DNA of 64,000 nt from Megalobrama amblycephala (Eukaryota; Chordata; Actinopteri; Cypriniformes; Xenocyprididae): NCBI RefSeq assembly GCF_018812025.1, contig NC_063045.1, positions 15,310,919 to 15,374,918 of the forward strand, read 5' to 3'. The notes below the pieces were generated by a model, which searched no databases, was not told the origin of the DNA, and saw only the letters and a program-made list of their open reading frames with translations. This document shows positions 1 to 11,759 of the stretch, in pieces; position 1 is the stretch's first letter, and the number at the start of each line of letters is the position of its first letter. Made by a program: the position numbers and the translations under genes.

Positions 1-381
1 CTCCAAAGCTGTTTGCCAAGCTTTCGATTAAATTTAATATTTGAAATCACCAATGAAATCTGACAACAACTGTCTAATAAAGTTTGTTTCTAATTGCTCG
101 AATCATGACAAAAAAAATGGTATTTTTCAGGCTGGATCAAGCTAATGCGCATGCGCAGTCCTAAATGCACGTCTCTTGTGTCTCATTTCGGAGGCGCGCG
201 TCTGACTGTTTCTATAGGAACCGGAGCTTCTAACGGCCTCTGCAGTGACATGATGACTTTACCAATCGACGATTGGCTCTTATTTAGAAGGTGGGACTTA
301 TTCCGCCATATTGTGCTTTGCACTTTCTCCCTTTCAAAACAGTACGAGCGACGCATCTTGTGTTATTCTATAGTCTTTGAT
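1..381. other. non-coding flank, nothing recognised
   Basis: AT-rich sequence without a convincing exon. One 98-codon open frame on the plus strand runs from here into the neighbouring palindromic element and has no protein-like motifs. Confidence 0.4.
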
Positions 382-829
382 AGTACTAAAAGTGGTTCTT
401 TGGCTCGTAATCATAGGGGAACCACTTTAAGTGCTGTATAGCACCAAATCTTGGTGCTTCAGTGGTTCTTCAGCGGTTCTTTGGGATAACTGAGGTGCTA
501 TATAGCACCGCTACCGTATACAGAACCTGTTAAGCCCCTGTATGGTTCTTCAGTGGTTCTTTGGGGTGGTTAAGGTGCTATATAGCACCACTGACATACA
601 AAGAACCTGTTAAGCCCCTTTAAAGGTTCTTTACGAACCAAACAACCACTGTTGGTGCTGTTTAGCACCATTTTTGTTGAAGAAATAAAACGCAATATGG
701 CACCTCTTATAAGTTCTACATAGCACCATTTGGCAAAGGCGCTATAGAGCACCTTTAAAGACATGGTGCTACACAGCAACAAAAGTGGTTCCCTTATGAT
801 TACGAGCCAAGAACCACATTTAGTGCCTT
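382..829. repeat. palindromic fold-back element with internal 80-bp tandem units
   Basis: The left end (about 382-425) and right end (about 781-829) are inverted copies sharing TGGCTCGTAATCATA and GGAACCACTTT, so the whole piece can fold back. Inside, an 80-bp unit is repeated: GGTTCTTCAG at 464 and 544, and the perfect palindrome GGTGCTATATAGCACC at 494-509 and 574-589. Further, less perfect GGTGCT/AGCACC pairs occur on both sides. No protein is encoded. This is most likely a non-autonomous DNA transposon; I cannot name the family, and the outer borders are approximate. Confidence 0.75.
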
Positions 830-3800
830 TTTTTTTAGAGTGATCTTAATGTTTCTTTTTAAGGCAAGTTTATAAAAGCTTCCTAATTTAACTAAGGGTT
901 ACTCCTGGGTTAATCTAAGCCCTGTCTGTGAAACCAGGCCCATTTGTTCTTACAGGCATCATATGTAAATTCTGTGGATTAAAATATCCAAAACCACTAG
1001 AACTGTTAAGTTATGTGGACTTGTGTACTTACATTATCCTAAATGTTCCAAATAGTGTTAAAATCAGCTATTTTAACCATTGTAACATCCCTATTCTAAT
1101 ATTCTAATATCGATCTAGATTACTGCAATGTGCAGCAAGTGTCTCTTAACAGCCACCGGGCGAACGTAGAGTAACGTTATAACATTACTTTCAACACGCT
1201 CAATTGTATTTTAGTGTGATTGTTTTGACCAAGTAAAACAGTGCTGTGTTACCCCACAATTTTAATTTGTCAAATAAAATGACCTGTATTATTCAGCACT
1301 TGAGGCCATTTCATTAGAATGAAATAAAATAATGTGAATTTAAGTGATCAAAAATAATTGTAACAAAGTTCAAGTTCAGAAGAGGAGGTGGACGTTAAAC
1401 GTAACTTTAAGCGTAAAATAAACATTCACAACAAAACAAAGGAGCGGCCGACTGCGGCATATAAGCATAATAAAAACAGCAACGTACAATGCCCCAGGCT
1501 TTCGTCCCCGCCCTGCTTCACACCACAGTAACTTTAATACATTAGCTCATCCATGAACACGATTTCTGCCTGAGTCCCGTCGGATTGTTTCCCATCGGCT
1601 GTGGAGGTGAAGACGACAATGATTCCACACTCATTCACAGTTGGTGTCATCAAGCTGCGCCTTTGTTATTGTTTTGAAAAAGCAACCTCTAGCGGCAAAA
1701 TTTACATACTGTGCCCTTAAATCAAGCATTATATGACATCTACCTTTATTGATCCAACAAGAAGCCTTCAAACAGAAGTGTTGACAAGCTTTGCATTTCA
1801 ATAAGCAGCTGATATTTGAAAGGTTTTTTGCTTCCCGTAACTGTCAACAGTAATAAATTACATTTCTGTTCACCATATAATACAAAATAATCATTAAATA
1901 CATTAAACATTCTTGAAATACCTACAATTATTCAGGGTCAATAAATAAATGTTAATATATAAATAATATAATTTACACTACAACTTGGCAAAGTTGCTTA
2001 TATTCTTAACCATTACTCTACAACCACCTCATGCAAAGTGTAATTCCACAGAAAACATGTTATTTTAAATTGCATATTTTACAGAACTAAGCTGGCATGT
2101 GGAACCAAAGAAACAAAATCAACATCTATGTTGACCATCACACCAAATAGTTTGCCCTACTGAGCATGTACTTCTAGCCATACATCTTACCACAACCACA
2201 TAATCGTTTCCGTCTCTCCCTGTGGCTGATTCATAGAGCTGGTCTAGTGAGGGGGGGAGAGGAGCATGGGATCACAGAATACAGGGATCATAACAGTGTA
2301 TAGTGGGGGGATGGGACGAGAGGCCATGCAGCATGGCCAGAAGAAGAGAGAGGGATGATGGCAGGAAAGAACAGATAAAGGGGTACAAGTCAAAGATCCA
2401 CTTAAAGTCTCAGCTCAATGTAGATTTCACACCACTCCAATATATTAGCTACATAAACGAACAACCAAAAAGAAAACAAAATCTTAGAAATTAGGTCAAC
2501 CAAAGCAAAGACTAAAGTCTAAAAATTGATGAAGATCATGGAAAATGTCATGAAGGGGTTTAAACTCCAATAGTCAATAGTATACGTAAAGCCAATTATT
2601 CAGCTAAATGTTACAGAAATGGAAAAACTGAGAAGGGTGTGGTTTGAGAAATATTAATAATAATAATAATAATAATAACAATGATTATAAATAAATTCAA
2701 AGTTTTATTCTTTCTTTTTTGGAAGAAACTATATTATTGAGTGAAGAAGAAAAAAACAGCACAATTAGGGCAGAAAAATGAACTATTTCGAATCTCCACA
2801 GCAGGGAGGGAGCAAAATTAGTTAATAATATCATGGATCTCTCTTGAATAACAAAAGGCACAGTAAATTGTAATAATTAGCCCCAAGGGTCCTATATGGT
2901 GGACAATGGAGCTGTAAGGCAAAGGAATACAGCTGGGTTATACATACCTTTACTATCACAGATAGAGCACCACATTCAATAACTATTGTTATGCTTGATC
3001 ATGCATGCATTTATATACATATATAGGCCATATATCATATAGTTATTTAAGCAAAGACAAATGAGCCGATTGCTATGGGTCAGATTGTGCTTCACAGCGA
3101 ACAGTGGGATTTCAAGAAAAAAATTAGCTAGCTTGTAAGATCTCCAAGTAGTCTGTAGTAACAGCTGGGCCTGACATGGAGAGCATGCAGTGGGTCATGT
3201 AGAAAGGAGGGTTAAAACAGACAAAAGGAAAAAAAAGTCGAAGGAAAGAAGCATTGTGGCTTTGAAAGATTTCCAGGGATTTTAAGACAAAAAGATATGT
3301 ACATTTTTTGATTGAGATTTCACTTTTGATGGACAATGGATTCGTCATCACAAGGCAGTCGTAATATAGCAAACAGGAAATTGGTGAGGACAATCAGAGA
3401 GTGGCCGTGAAATGTGACAGATTTACACAAAAAACCATGATGGTTTAGTATATATCTTGTTTCCATGCATGGTAGGATTCATTATCTAAGAGACTCTGTT
3501 GAATCCTCCTTCCAGCCATCCTCCGCCCTCTGTCTGTAATTAACGCCAGATGTAGACGTAAAATTAGCATATGTTTCACACGTTTCTGCTAATCATTCAT
3601 ACATTTGTGTGAGCGTATAAAATATTTATCTACGTAAAAAGTCTGAATAAAGACTATTGTTTTGCTATTGTAACAATTCCTTGGCATAATATTATAGTAC
3701 TCAATTTGTAGCATACAATGAAATTACCATGCAATTAACATTAAATTGGTATAAGGAAATTATTCATGACAGCGTGTATTTATATGGTTTAACAGAGCAT

Positions 3801-5547
3801 AAGTATTATTTTCGTGTGTTTTCCATATGCATTCATGAATCACTTTTCCAATGGTTCAGAAAACACTTGTTTGGGGAAGTTTATTTGTGGCTTAGATATT
3901 ATGTGCAGTTTTTCCACAACATCTAAACAAATTTAAGCACCTCTCGCATGTTTGTCAAGATGCATTTTTGATATGCAAAACTGAAGTTAGCATAAACATT
4001 GGGTGAATCTCACAAAACCTGGCTGGGTCACCAGTTTCACTCTAGAAAAATAAAAATCAAAAGAACAAGACAAGAAATCATGTAAAAATGAAACGTAAAC
4101 AATAGTAAAAATTTTTTTTTTAAAAATTAAAAATTCATATTAATTATAATATTTTCCCACTTGTGACATTATTTGCAAATTCCTACCAAATTCTCATTAC
4201 CGTAATGCAACAAAAAAAACCTCATTCTCATTACCATAAAATTAACGAGAAAGAAAATTCTATTATTATTTGAATAGTGAAGTATTCATACATTACGCTA
4301 TTTATTTTTGTGCTGTTAGTTTTCTGTTCTACTGTTAATTTATTCATTTATTTTTAAAATCCGAACAGAATGAACATATTACGGTAATGAGGATCTAATG
4401 AGAATCATTATGAGAATAATGACAAAAGCTCAGAAGTAAAACATCCAGGGTTAATTATACTGATGAGAATGGCGGAGTGTACTTCTCGTTATGTTTTCAT
4501 CCAATAACATAAAAATACTGAAAATTGTGCAAAAGAAAACTATTCTACGGAACGGAGCACCTGCAGTCAGTTGGTTTGAACCCAGAGCTTCTCATGCATC
4601 CAGAGTTTTCCATTTCCAGGTCATCTGTGCACAGAACCCACCTTTTATCTCTGTTTGCTCTACAGCACTGCACAGTATGAACCCCTAACCTTTTCATGCA
4701 TTCATCCTCTGCACCGAACTCTCTAATCTCTGATTTACTTCTCTCTTTTCACATCACTAAAAGCCATCTGAGCTCTTCAAAGAAACTCCTCCATGGCTGC
4801 TGTATCACACAGATGTTTGGGGTGCGCTGTGCTGCACTCGTTGACTACCTGCAGCGGAGGGCGAGATCTTTGGTGCATACGGTAGTGATCAGACATGAAA
4901 CTAGGCCAAGCTCCGCAACCCCAAAGCCTCACCCACCCCCAATGCTTTCCTATCAATTGAAACGGTGACATCTCTATGACAATCATGAGCTTCTCAAAGA
5001 GGAATCTTAATTTATTTTTAAATCTTTGAAATACAGCAGCATTTATGCTGATTCCAAAAATGATTCTGTATATTTACAAGCCTAATGGAAACATTTTTCT
5101 GAAACTCTACTTCACAGATTGATGACTTTGGCCCTTTGCCCATGTTCTAAGTCTATCTGAGTAGAAGGGGAGGAGAGAGGGAAAGCACGAAGTATCTATC
5201 CGTTTTGCTTGCCCTGCACATGGTAAACTGACCCGAGCTGACTTCGCCCGCTTGGAGGCCAGTCAACGGACACTAAAATGAAGGCACCCGCCTTTACAGC
5301 ACCCTGGGGAAAAGGACCATCAACCCACCATGTTGATTAGCAGTGATACAAGTGCTTAACAAATGCCTTGGGTAGATAAGACAAAACCAGGCACCTGAGC
5401 ATGCCTGAAACGGTTCCATTACACAAAAACTTGCCGATTACATTTCACCCCCCAAAAAAAATACATTTCATAAAATTATTTTATATAGTAATTAATTTAG
5501 CCTATTTCACATTATTTCTTTTTGTGACATCATTTTTTATGACATTG
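830..5547. other. AT-rich intergenic spacer
   Basis: No convincing exon on either strand. An (AAT)n microsatellite lies at 2653-2679. The stretch about 1440-1725, ending in CTAGCGGCAAAATTTACATA, resembles an interspersed cyprinid repeat that I recognise but cannot name. Short open frames at 2303-2494, 3124-3393, 4491-4688 and 4696-4968 lack domain-like composition and splice support and are treated as chance. Confidence 0.4.
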
Positions 5548-6345
5548 AAGGGTTAGTTCACCCAAAAATGAAAATTCTGTCATTAATTACTCACCCTCAT
5601 GTCGTTCATCACCCGTAAGACCCACGTTCATCTTCAGAACACAAATTAAGATATTTTTTGATGAAATCCAAGAGCTCTCTGACCTACGATAAACTGCAAC
5701 ACCACTACCACTTTCAAGGCCCAGAAAGGTAGTAAAGACATTGTTAAAACTTTGTTCCACACCCGTAAGACCTCCGTTCATCTTCGGAACACAAATTAAG
5801 ATATTTTTGATCAAATCCGATGGTTCAGTGAGGTCTGCATTGCCAGCAAGACAATTAACAGTTCCAATGCCCAGAAAGCTACTAAAGACATATTTAAAAC
5901 AGTTCATGTGACTAAAGTGGTTCAACCTTAATGTTATGAAGTGACAAGAATACTTTTTGTGCACCAAAAAAACAAAATAATGACTTTATTCAACAATATC
6001 TAGTGATGGGTGATTTCAAAACACTGCTTCATGAAGCTTCGAAGCTTTACAAATCTTTTGTTTCGAATCAGTGGTTCGGAGCGTGTATCAAACTGCCAAA
6101 GTCACACCCCAAAGTGGTGAACCATTGCAATTTCGAAACACTTATGCAACGAAGCTTTGTTTACTCAGATCACATGACTTTGGCAGTTTGATACAGGCTC
6201 CGAACCACTGATTCAAAACAAAAGATTTGTAAAGCTTCGAAGCCATTTTGTTTTTTGGTGCACAAAAAGTATTCTTGTTGCTTCATAACATTAAGGTTGA
6301 ACCACTGTAGTCACATGGACTATTTTAACGATGTTCATGATTTTT
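5548..6345. repeat. TTAA-type fold-back element, copy 1 (right arm lost)
   Basis: Begins with GGGTTAGTTCACCC followed by the CTCACCCTCATGTCGTTC arm. The arm segment containing the CGTAAGACC motif occurs twice in a row (about 5600-5720 and 5765-5880), a local duplication. The core holds an inverted pair (GAAGCTTCGAAGCTTTACAA near 6032 and its complement near 6225). The right arm stops near 6340, so the copy is incomplete. Same family as the elements at 6488, 35490 and 63093. Confidence 0.75.
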
Positions 6346-6487
6346 TTTGTGTGTTCACATAGCAAGTGCCAAAATATTTATTAAATTTCGTACCACTCCG
6401 ATGGAGTAAAAAATCTAAATGACCGAAGAGCACCAGAGAGTTAAGCACATTTTCTACCCAAATTGTTATTTCCTTATTGTCATTATC

Positions 6488-7437
6488 TTACAGGGTTAGT
6501 TCACACAAAAATGAAAATTCTGTCATTAATTACTCACCCTCATGTCGTTCCAAACCTGTAAGACCTTCATTCATCTTCAGAACACAAATTAAGATATTTT
6601 TTGATAAAATCCAATGGTTCAGTGAGGCCTCCATTGCCAGCAAGACAATTAACACTTTCAGATGCCCAGAAAGCTATAAAGACATAAAACAGTTCATGTG
6701 ACAATCAGTGGTTCGAAACGTGTATCAAACTGACAAAGTCATGTGATTTCAGTAAACGAGGCCTTGTTACGTCATGAGCGCTTCGAAATTGCAATGGTTC
6801 ACCACTGGGGGGCGTGACTTTAACAGTTTGATACATGCTCCAAACCACTGATTCGAAACAAAAGATTCGTAAAGCTTTAAAGCTTCATGAAGCAGTGTTT
6901 TGAAAGCGCTCATCACTAGATATTGTTAAATAAAGTTGTTATTTTGTTTTTTTAAAAAAGCATTCTCGTCGCTTCATTGAACCACTGTAGTCACATGAAC
7001 TGTTTTAAATATATCTTTAGTAGCTTTCTGTGGATTTGAAAGCAAGTACAGGTCTCTGCAGGACATTAATGATTGATGGGCGAGGCCAAAAACAGAGGGG
7101 CGTTTTTGATAGCGTTACCTGATTTGCCCACATCAGAGTGTGGGTAGGGTTTAGGGGTGGGGTCGGGTCGGGTGAAGGGAATCATTTTCATTGCATGATA
7201 TATAAACACCCACCAGTTTGAAAACACCCACAAATACAGAAACGCTCACTTTTGTTCTGCAGAGACCTCATACTCTTTGAAAGTGTTAATTGTCTTGCTG
7301 TCAATGGAGGCCTCACTGAGCCATTGGATTTCATCAAAAAATATCTTAATTTGTGTTCTGAAGATGAAAGAAGGTCTTACAAGTGTGGAATGACATTTAA
7401 TGACCGAATTTTCACTTTTGGGTGAACCAAACATTTA
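6488..7437. repeat. TTAA-type fold-back element, copy 2, interrupted
   Basis: Left arm begins CAGGGTTAGTTCAC and right arm ends with the inverted form near 7430. The two arms are long inverted repeats. The right arm is split by a 233-bp insertion (separate entry). Both ends are slightly diverged from the TTAA-flanked consensus seen in the copy at 63093. Confidence 0.75.
7043..7275. mobile_element. non-autonomous DNA element nested in the fold-back repeat
   Basis: A 233-bp insert flanked by the 8-bp direct repeat TTTGAAAG at 7035-7042 and 7276-7283. The near-terminal sequences AGGTCTCTGCAG and CTGCAGAGACCT are inverted copies. Removing the insert plus one flank restores the continuous arm sequence seen in the sister elements. 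An 8-bp target duplication fits hAT-type transposition. Confidence 0.75.
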
Positions 7438-8203
7438 ATGCGTAGGCTAAGTTTTATTGTTGAGTTTGTTTGTTTGTTTTTTTCCATTATTGTCAATAAT
7501 AATTACATTTTCATTATTGTAATATAGTAAGTTTTGCATTATAATGAATGCAATGCGGGTGGAGTTAATTAAAAAAATGTCACAATGATGTTACAAAATC
7601 TTAATAATACTAAACCTTGTAAATTTGTATGCAAAATAATTTATTTTATTTATTGTTATTTTATATTATTAATTTATTCATGTTAAATATGACTCTGGTA
7701 TATTCTTGACAGGTTTTCATGAGATTCCTTCAAACATCAAAATCCTTTTGAGAACTCAAAAATGGGGCAATGCGGTTGCCTTCGTTTTTGTACGTTTTTC
7801 CAACCATTTCACACTCAACCTCTCAAGAGTCTCGTAAGATTATATCATGTGTTCCCCTACCTCTGACACACCTGCCATTTTTGGATCCCAACGTTGCACA
7901 TTTTGCTCGGGCAGCCCCTGCTCTATCACCCACGCATCAGGTACAGTGAGTGTAGCGTAGACTTCCTGTTTACAAACCCCAAGACCTCCAGCTTCCCGCC
8001 ACACAGACCTGCGGTCGCTCAAGCGCTAACTTAACGTGACACAGAGCGAGATGCTGTATAAGTTCATTAACCCTTTCTCAAAGCATTGTAAGTGCCCGTC
8101 TACATTTGTTAAACGCTCTTTCGGAATTTCTAATATAAATCAGCTGTAAGTAAAAGAATAGCTGCGCATTTATGTGTCTGTGGCTGATAAAATTACGTTA
8201 AAT
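7438..8203. other. intergenic spacer
   Basis: No gene recognised. A 60-codon minus-strand open frame at 7840-8022 has fairly protein-like composition but no ATG start (it begins at TTG), an upstream in-frame stop and no recognisable family. Confidence 0.35.
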
Positions 8204-9560
8204 GGGTATTAGTTCAGGCGAAAATGAAATTTCTGTAATTATTTACTCACCTACATGTCGTTCTGAAACCGCATGAACGTCTTCTTACGTGGCACATAAA
8301 AGGAGAAATTCTAAATAACTCTGCAAGTCGTTGTTAGCCTACCATAAAATTACAATGAAGAGTTTTTAAAGTCACCATGAAACCAAAATGGACAATTCCT
8401 GTTTTGTATGCAATTGCAGTATTTATTACAAATTATTTGTCCGTGCACATCATATAATTTATGTGCCCTCATAATCTTTAAGCAAAATATCTTTCTGTCC
8501 CACTTTAAATGACATCTCTTGACGTCTGATGACGTGTTCTTCAGCGTGAAGGCGGGACAACCTGTCATTCACATGAGATCACAGCTATAGAGCTTATGCA
8601 GCCCCGCCCCTTTTCAGCGCTGCGCTCGTTGTCTTTTAACTTCCGGTTTGTAATTCCACAGCGATCTTACACTTATATGAATGAACTGTTCGTTTTAAAA
8701 TCTTCCCGGTCTACTTACATTTGTTAGGACATATGCTTTAAACATTACAATTCTCATGATAACTTTTGTTAACTCTACAATAAGTAAATCCACTCCACCA
8801 GCTAATTATTCTTTGACAGCGATGCCATAGAAATATACAGAGGTACAGCAAAAACGGAAGTTCATAGACAAAACTCTAAAGATGGCGGCGCGCACATTTC
8901 TCTGGCGCATAACAAAGCCACTGGAAGGCGAGCCTGCAACCTTTAGCCAAAAAAAGCATAACGGCTAATGCTAATGCTCCGCCTCTGGCGGTATGCAGGG
9001 AAGGAGACCCAGAGGATGTTTTTTGAATGGATGTCAATGGATGAGAGGCTTCACTATGCTGATTAAACAGCTTTTGTGGGGAAATGGCTAATCATTTCAT
9101 TAATCGACAGCATTTTTGCTAATCTTCAGCATGTTTTACACTAAACAATACTTTCGTTGGGAACTATATGTAGATTTTAGCTTAATAAAAATGTATTTTT
9201 TCAAGAGAAGGCAGACGGGGAATGTTGCGACAGGTAGGACTCATTTATGGCATTACCAACAGCAAATGTGCCGCATTACTGTTTAACAGATAGAACAATA
9301 GATGTTGTGTAAAAGCCACCGGAAGGCAAGCCTGCAACCTTTAGCCAAAAAAGCGTAACGGCTAACGCTAAGGCTCCGGCTGTGGCGGTACACAGGGAAG
9401 GAGTTTTGAACGGCGGGCATTGATGTCACTTCCATTATACGACAGGCTAAGAGGTGCCGCACGTGATTAAGATAGCCGTTACGCTTTGTCCAATAGTAAG
9501 AGATACAGACCTTCTCATCTCCCTATAATATACAATCTCTGCGCATAAGGTCTATAGAAA
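8204..9560. repeat. mosaic of old interspersed repeats with a duplicated ~90-bp unit
   Basis: Starts with a diverged ATTAGTTCAGGCGAAAATGA arm resembling the fold-back family. Two near-identical units of about 90 bp, 8917-9006 and 9315-9403, share AGCCTGCAACCTTTAGCC and a GGCGGTA(T/C)(G/A)CAGGGAAGGAG end in the same orientation. An inverted fragment of the unit core (GCCGTTACGCTTTG) lies near 9474. No coding potential seen. The family is not identified. Confidence 0.55.
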
Positions 9561-9821
9561 ACCACAATGAGCCAATCAGTTCTCGAAGGACAAAATCAAG
9601 TCCTGCCCTACATTTTTTTCTCATTTGAGAAGCCATTTTACTCGGAATAGGGAAGAAAAGACCACCATAAAAGTAGTTCACAAGAATTGTGCTCCTCCAA
9701 GTCTTCCGAAATCATATGATAGATTTGTGTGAGAAACAGACCAAAATTTCAGCCATTATTCACCGATAATCTTCCCTTCCAGTGAGCTGTTAATCGCTGT
9801 GAATGGGTGCGAGGATGGTTT

Positions 9822-10112
9822 TTCAATTTATGGGTAAAATACGGTCTGTGGTAAACATAACTTGACGATACTTGGTTGTTTTGCTCTACAACATACATTA
9901 CACACACCCATAAAACAAAAAACAAAAAAACCCCCGCACATTTTGAAGCTCTTATGTTTATTTATTTAAAAAAAAACATGTTTCTAATAAGTTACTAAAT
10001 AAGAATGTTTGAGGTGTGAATGTGTGCAGTTTTATGTTGTAGAACAAAACGTCCAATCATCATCAAGTTATGTTTTCCACAGACTTTATATTACTCATAA
10101 ATTGAAAACCCC
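9822..10112. repeat. fold-back repeat with ~80-nt arms
   Basis: The arm at about 9822-9900 (GTTTTTCAATTTATG...CTACAACATA) is an imperfect inverted copy of about 10032-10112, separated by some 130 bp. This suggests the remains of a non-autonomous DNA element. No open frame of interest. Confidence 0.65.
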
Positions 10113-11084
10113 ATAGGAACATCTTGAGGGAACCAATGGCGAATCAGTCTTCCGGGCTTTGGCGTTATACCTGCACCACTCTATTGAGTCAGTGAAATAA
10201 ACGCGAGAACCGAATCAGTCTGATTCATGGACGAATCATTCAGACAGGTTTTGTGAACTGAATCATCTCAAAAGAATAGACTCAAAAGAACGATTTCTTT
10301 AAAATTCTCTTTCCTTTTATGTTCAATGTCACACATATTTGAGAGAATATTAATTATTCCTTTAAACAAAAAAAAAAAAGTATCACTTTTTGAATGAAGT
10401 TAACTAGGTGCAGAATGCAAAGAACGAAAGAAAGAAAGAAGGAGAGATGGAGGAGGAGGGTGGAGGGGTGAAGTGAGAGATTGTGGGTATCGTGGGACTA
10501 CTTCAGTAACAATAACAGCATGTTTGTGTGTGCCTGTGTGCGAGAGAGAGAGAGAGAGAGAGAGTGAGCGAGGGAGTGTGAGTGGGGGGTGTTTTCGCTT
10601 GCAAAAGTGATGAAATAACATCTCCTCTCTACAACACAGCTGGTGCTGCCATGCAGACAGTCATGCTACCTGACCTCTCCGACATTCTCTCTGTCACTGT
10701 CTTTCTCAGGAACTCACCTTCACCACGATTTACTGTAAAACAAGATATATGTTACGAGGATGTACAGCAGCACAGCTTTGCAGTGTATCCTGTTTATTGT
10801 TTAGAAAGTCTTTCAAAGGGCCTTTGGAATGTCAGGGTTTTGGATACGCTCCTATCACTTCACCCGAGGCCAATTGTTAGCATTTCTAGCAAATGTTTGT
10901 CTCTGGTCATCGGACGACCCGTACGCATTAAAGTGTTTTGTACATGGCTGCAAATAGTAAATGAGATCTTTGTAGCTTCCGTAAGGGATTATATGATTAC
11001 ATATAGGAGTGACTTTTTAATATTTTCTTCGTTTTGTCTGATTCTTTCATCCTTTTCTCCTCGTTCCCCTCCCCCCCTTTTTTG
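10113..11084. other. spacer with (GA)n and purine-rich tracts
   Basis: Holds an old repeat-like piece at about 10125-10290, a GAAA-rich tract near 10423-10445 and a (GA)n microsatellite at 10542-10564. A 209-codon plus-strand open frame (10582-11211) covers the end of this segment, but its composition looks random; it is rejected as a gene. Confidence 0.4.
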
Positions 11085-11260
11085 CAGATTAGAATTCATT
11101 AGCAATCAAAGAGCCTCCAGAGAGCTCCAGCTCTTAATTACCCACTCATTTGCATTTTTGCATATTAATGACTGCAGAGTTTTGGTGGGGATTTTTGCCG
11201 CAGTGGTTTAAAGGTACCTCGCTTCTCAGTCTCCAGGGACCAAGAGATGTCCAGAGGCGA
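11085..11260. promoter_or_regulatory. candidate conserved enhancer
   Basis: Unlike its surroundings, this stretch packs several developmental transcription-factor core sites: ATCAAAG (TCF/LEF type) near 11105, TTAATTA (homeodomain) at 11134-11140, the octamer ATTTGCAT (POU) at 11148-11155, and ATTAATGA near 11164. It has no microsatellite or transposon signature. The combination is typical of conserved non-coding enhancers, but I cannot test conservation here; the target gene would be unknown (zbtb7a is the nearest in the window). Confidence 0.35.
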
Positions 11261-11721
11261 GGCTTCGGGGCTGCGGTGCGCCCCTGAAAGCATTTTGTGT
11301 GTGGAACGGGGTTGGGGGGGCACTGGCGATACGGGGATGTGAGGTTCAGGGGTTAAAGGTCAAGGTCCCTAATCAGCATATGAAAGGGGGGGTTGTCTTG
11401 AGTGGCACCAAATTATTGACATATGGAATAGTTACCGACAAATCCGTACTTGAAAAGAGACTAGTGTGATACAATTACCTTTTTTCATCATTTAAATAAG
11501 CAGTGTGGTGGAGTTATTTAAGTGTTCCTGACAATCGATTTCAAGTGTGATTTTAATGTCATTTGACTCTCAGTAATAATAGACTGTCAATGAGACCGAT
11601 TAAGACATATTTTTCTCTTTGAAATATACCTCCTGGAGTTCATTGTTGGGAAATCTGCAGGGGTTTTATCTAGTCCTGTCATAGCGTGAAATCTCTCTCT
11701 CACTGACTCGCACACACGCAC

Positions 11722-11759
<38 letters not shown>

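Noticed and set aside
4696..4968. 90-codon open frame overlapped by a 69-codon frame on the other strand
   Set aside because: No domain, no splice sites in phase; treated as chance.
7840..8022. Minus-strand frame with protein-like composition followed by a GTAGGG donor-like site
   Set aside because: No ATG, upstream in-frame stop, no recognisable family and no partner exon.
10582..11211. 209-codon plus-strand open frame, one of the longest non-exonic frames in the window
   Set aside because: Composition looks random, no domain or motif, and it overlaps a (GA)n-flanked spacer and a candidate non-coding element.
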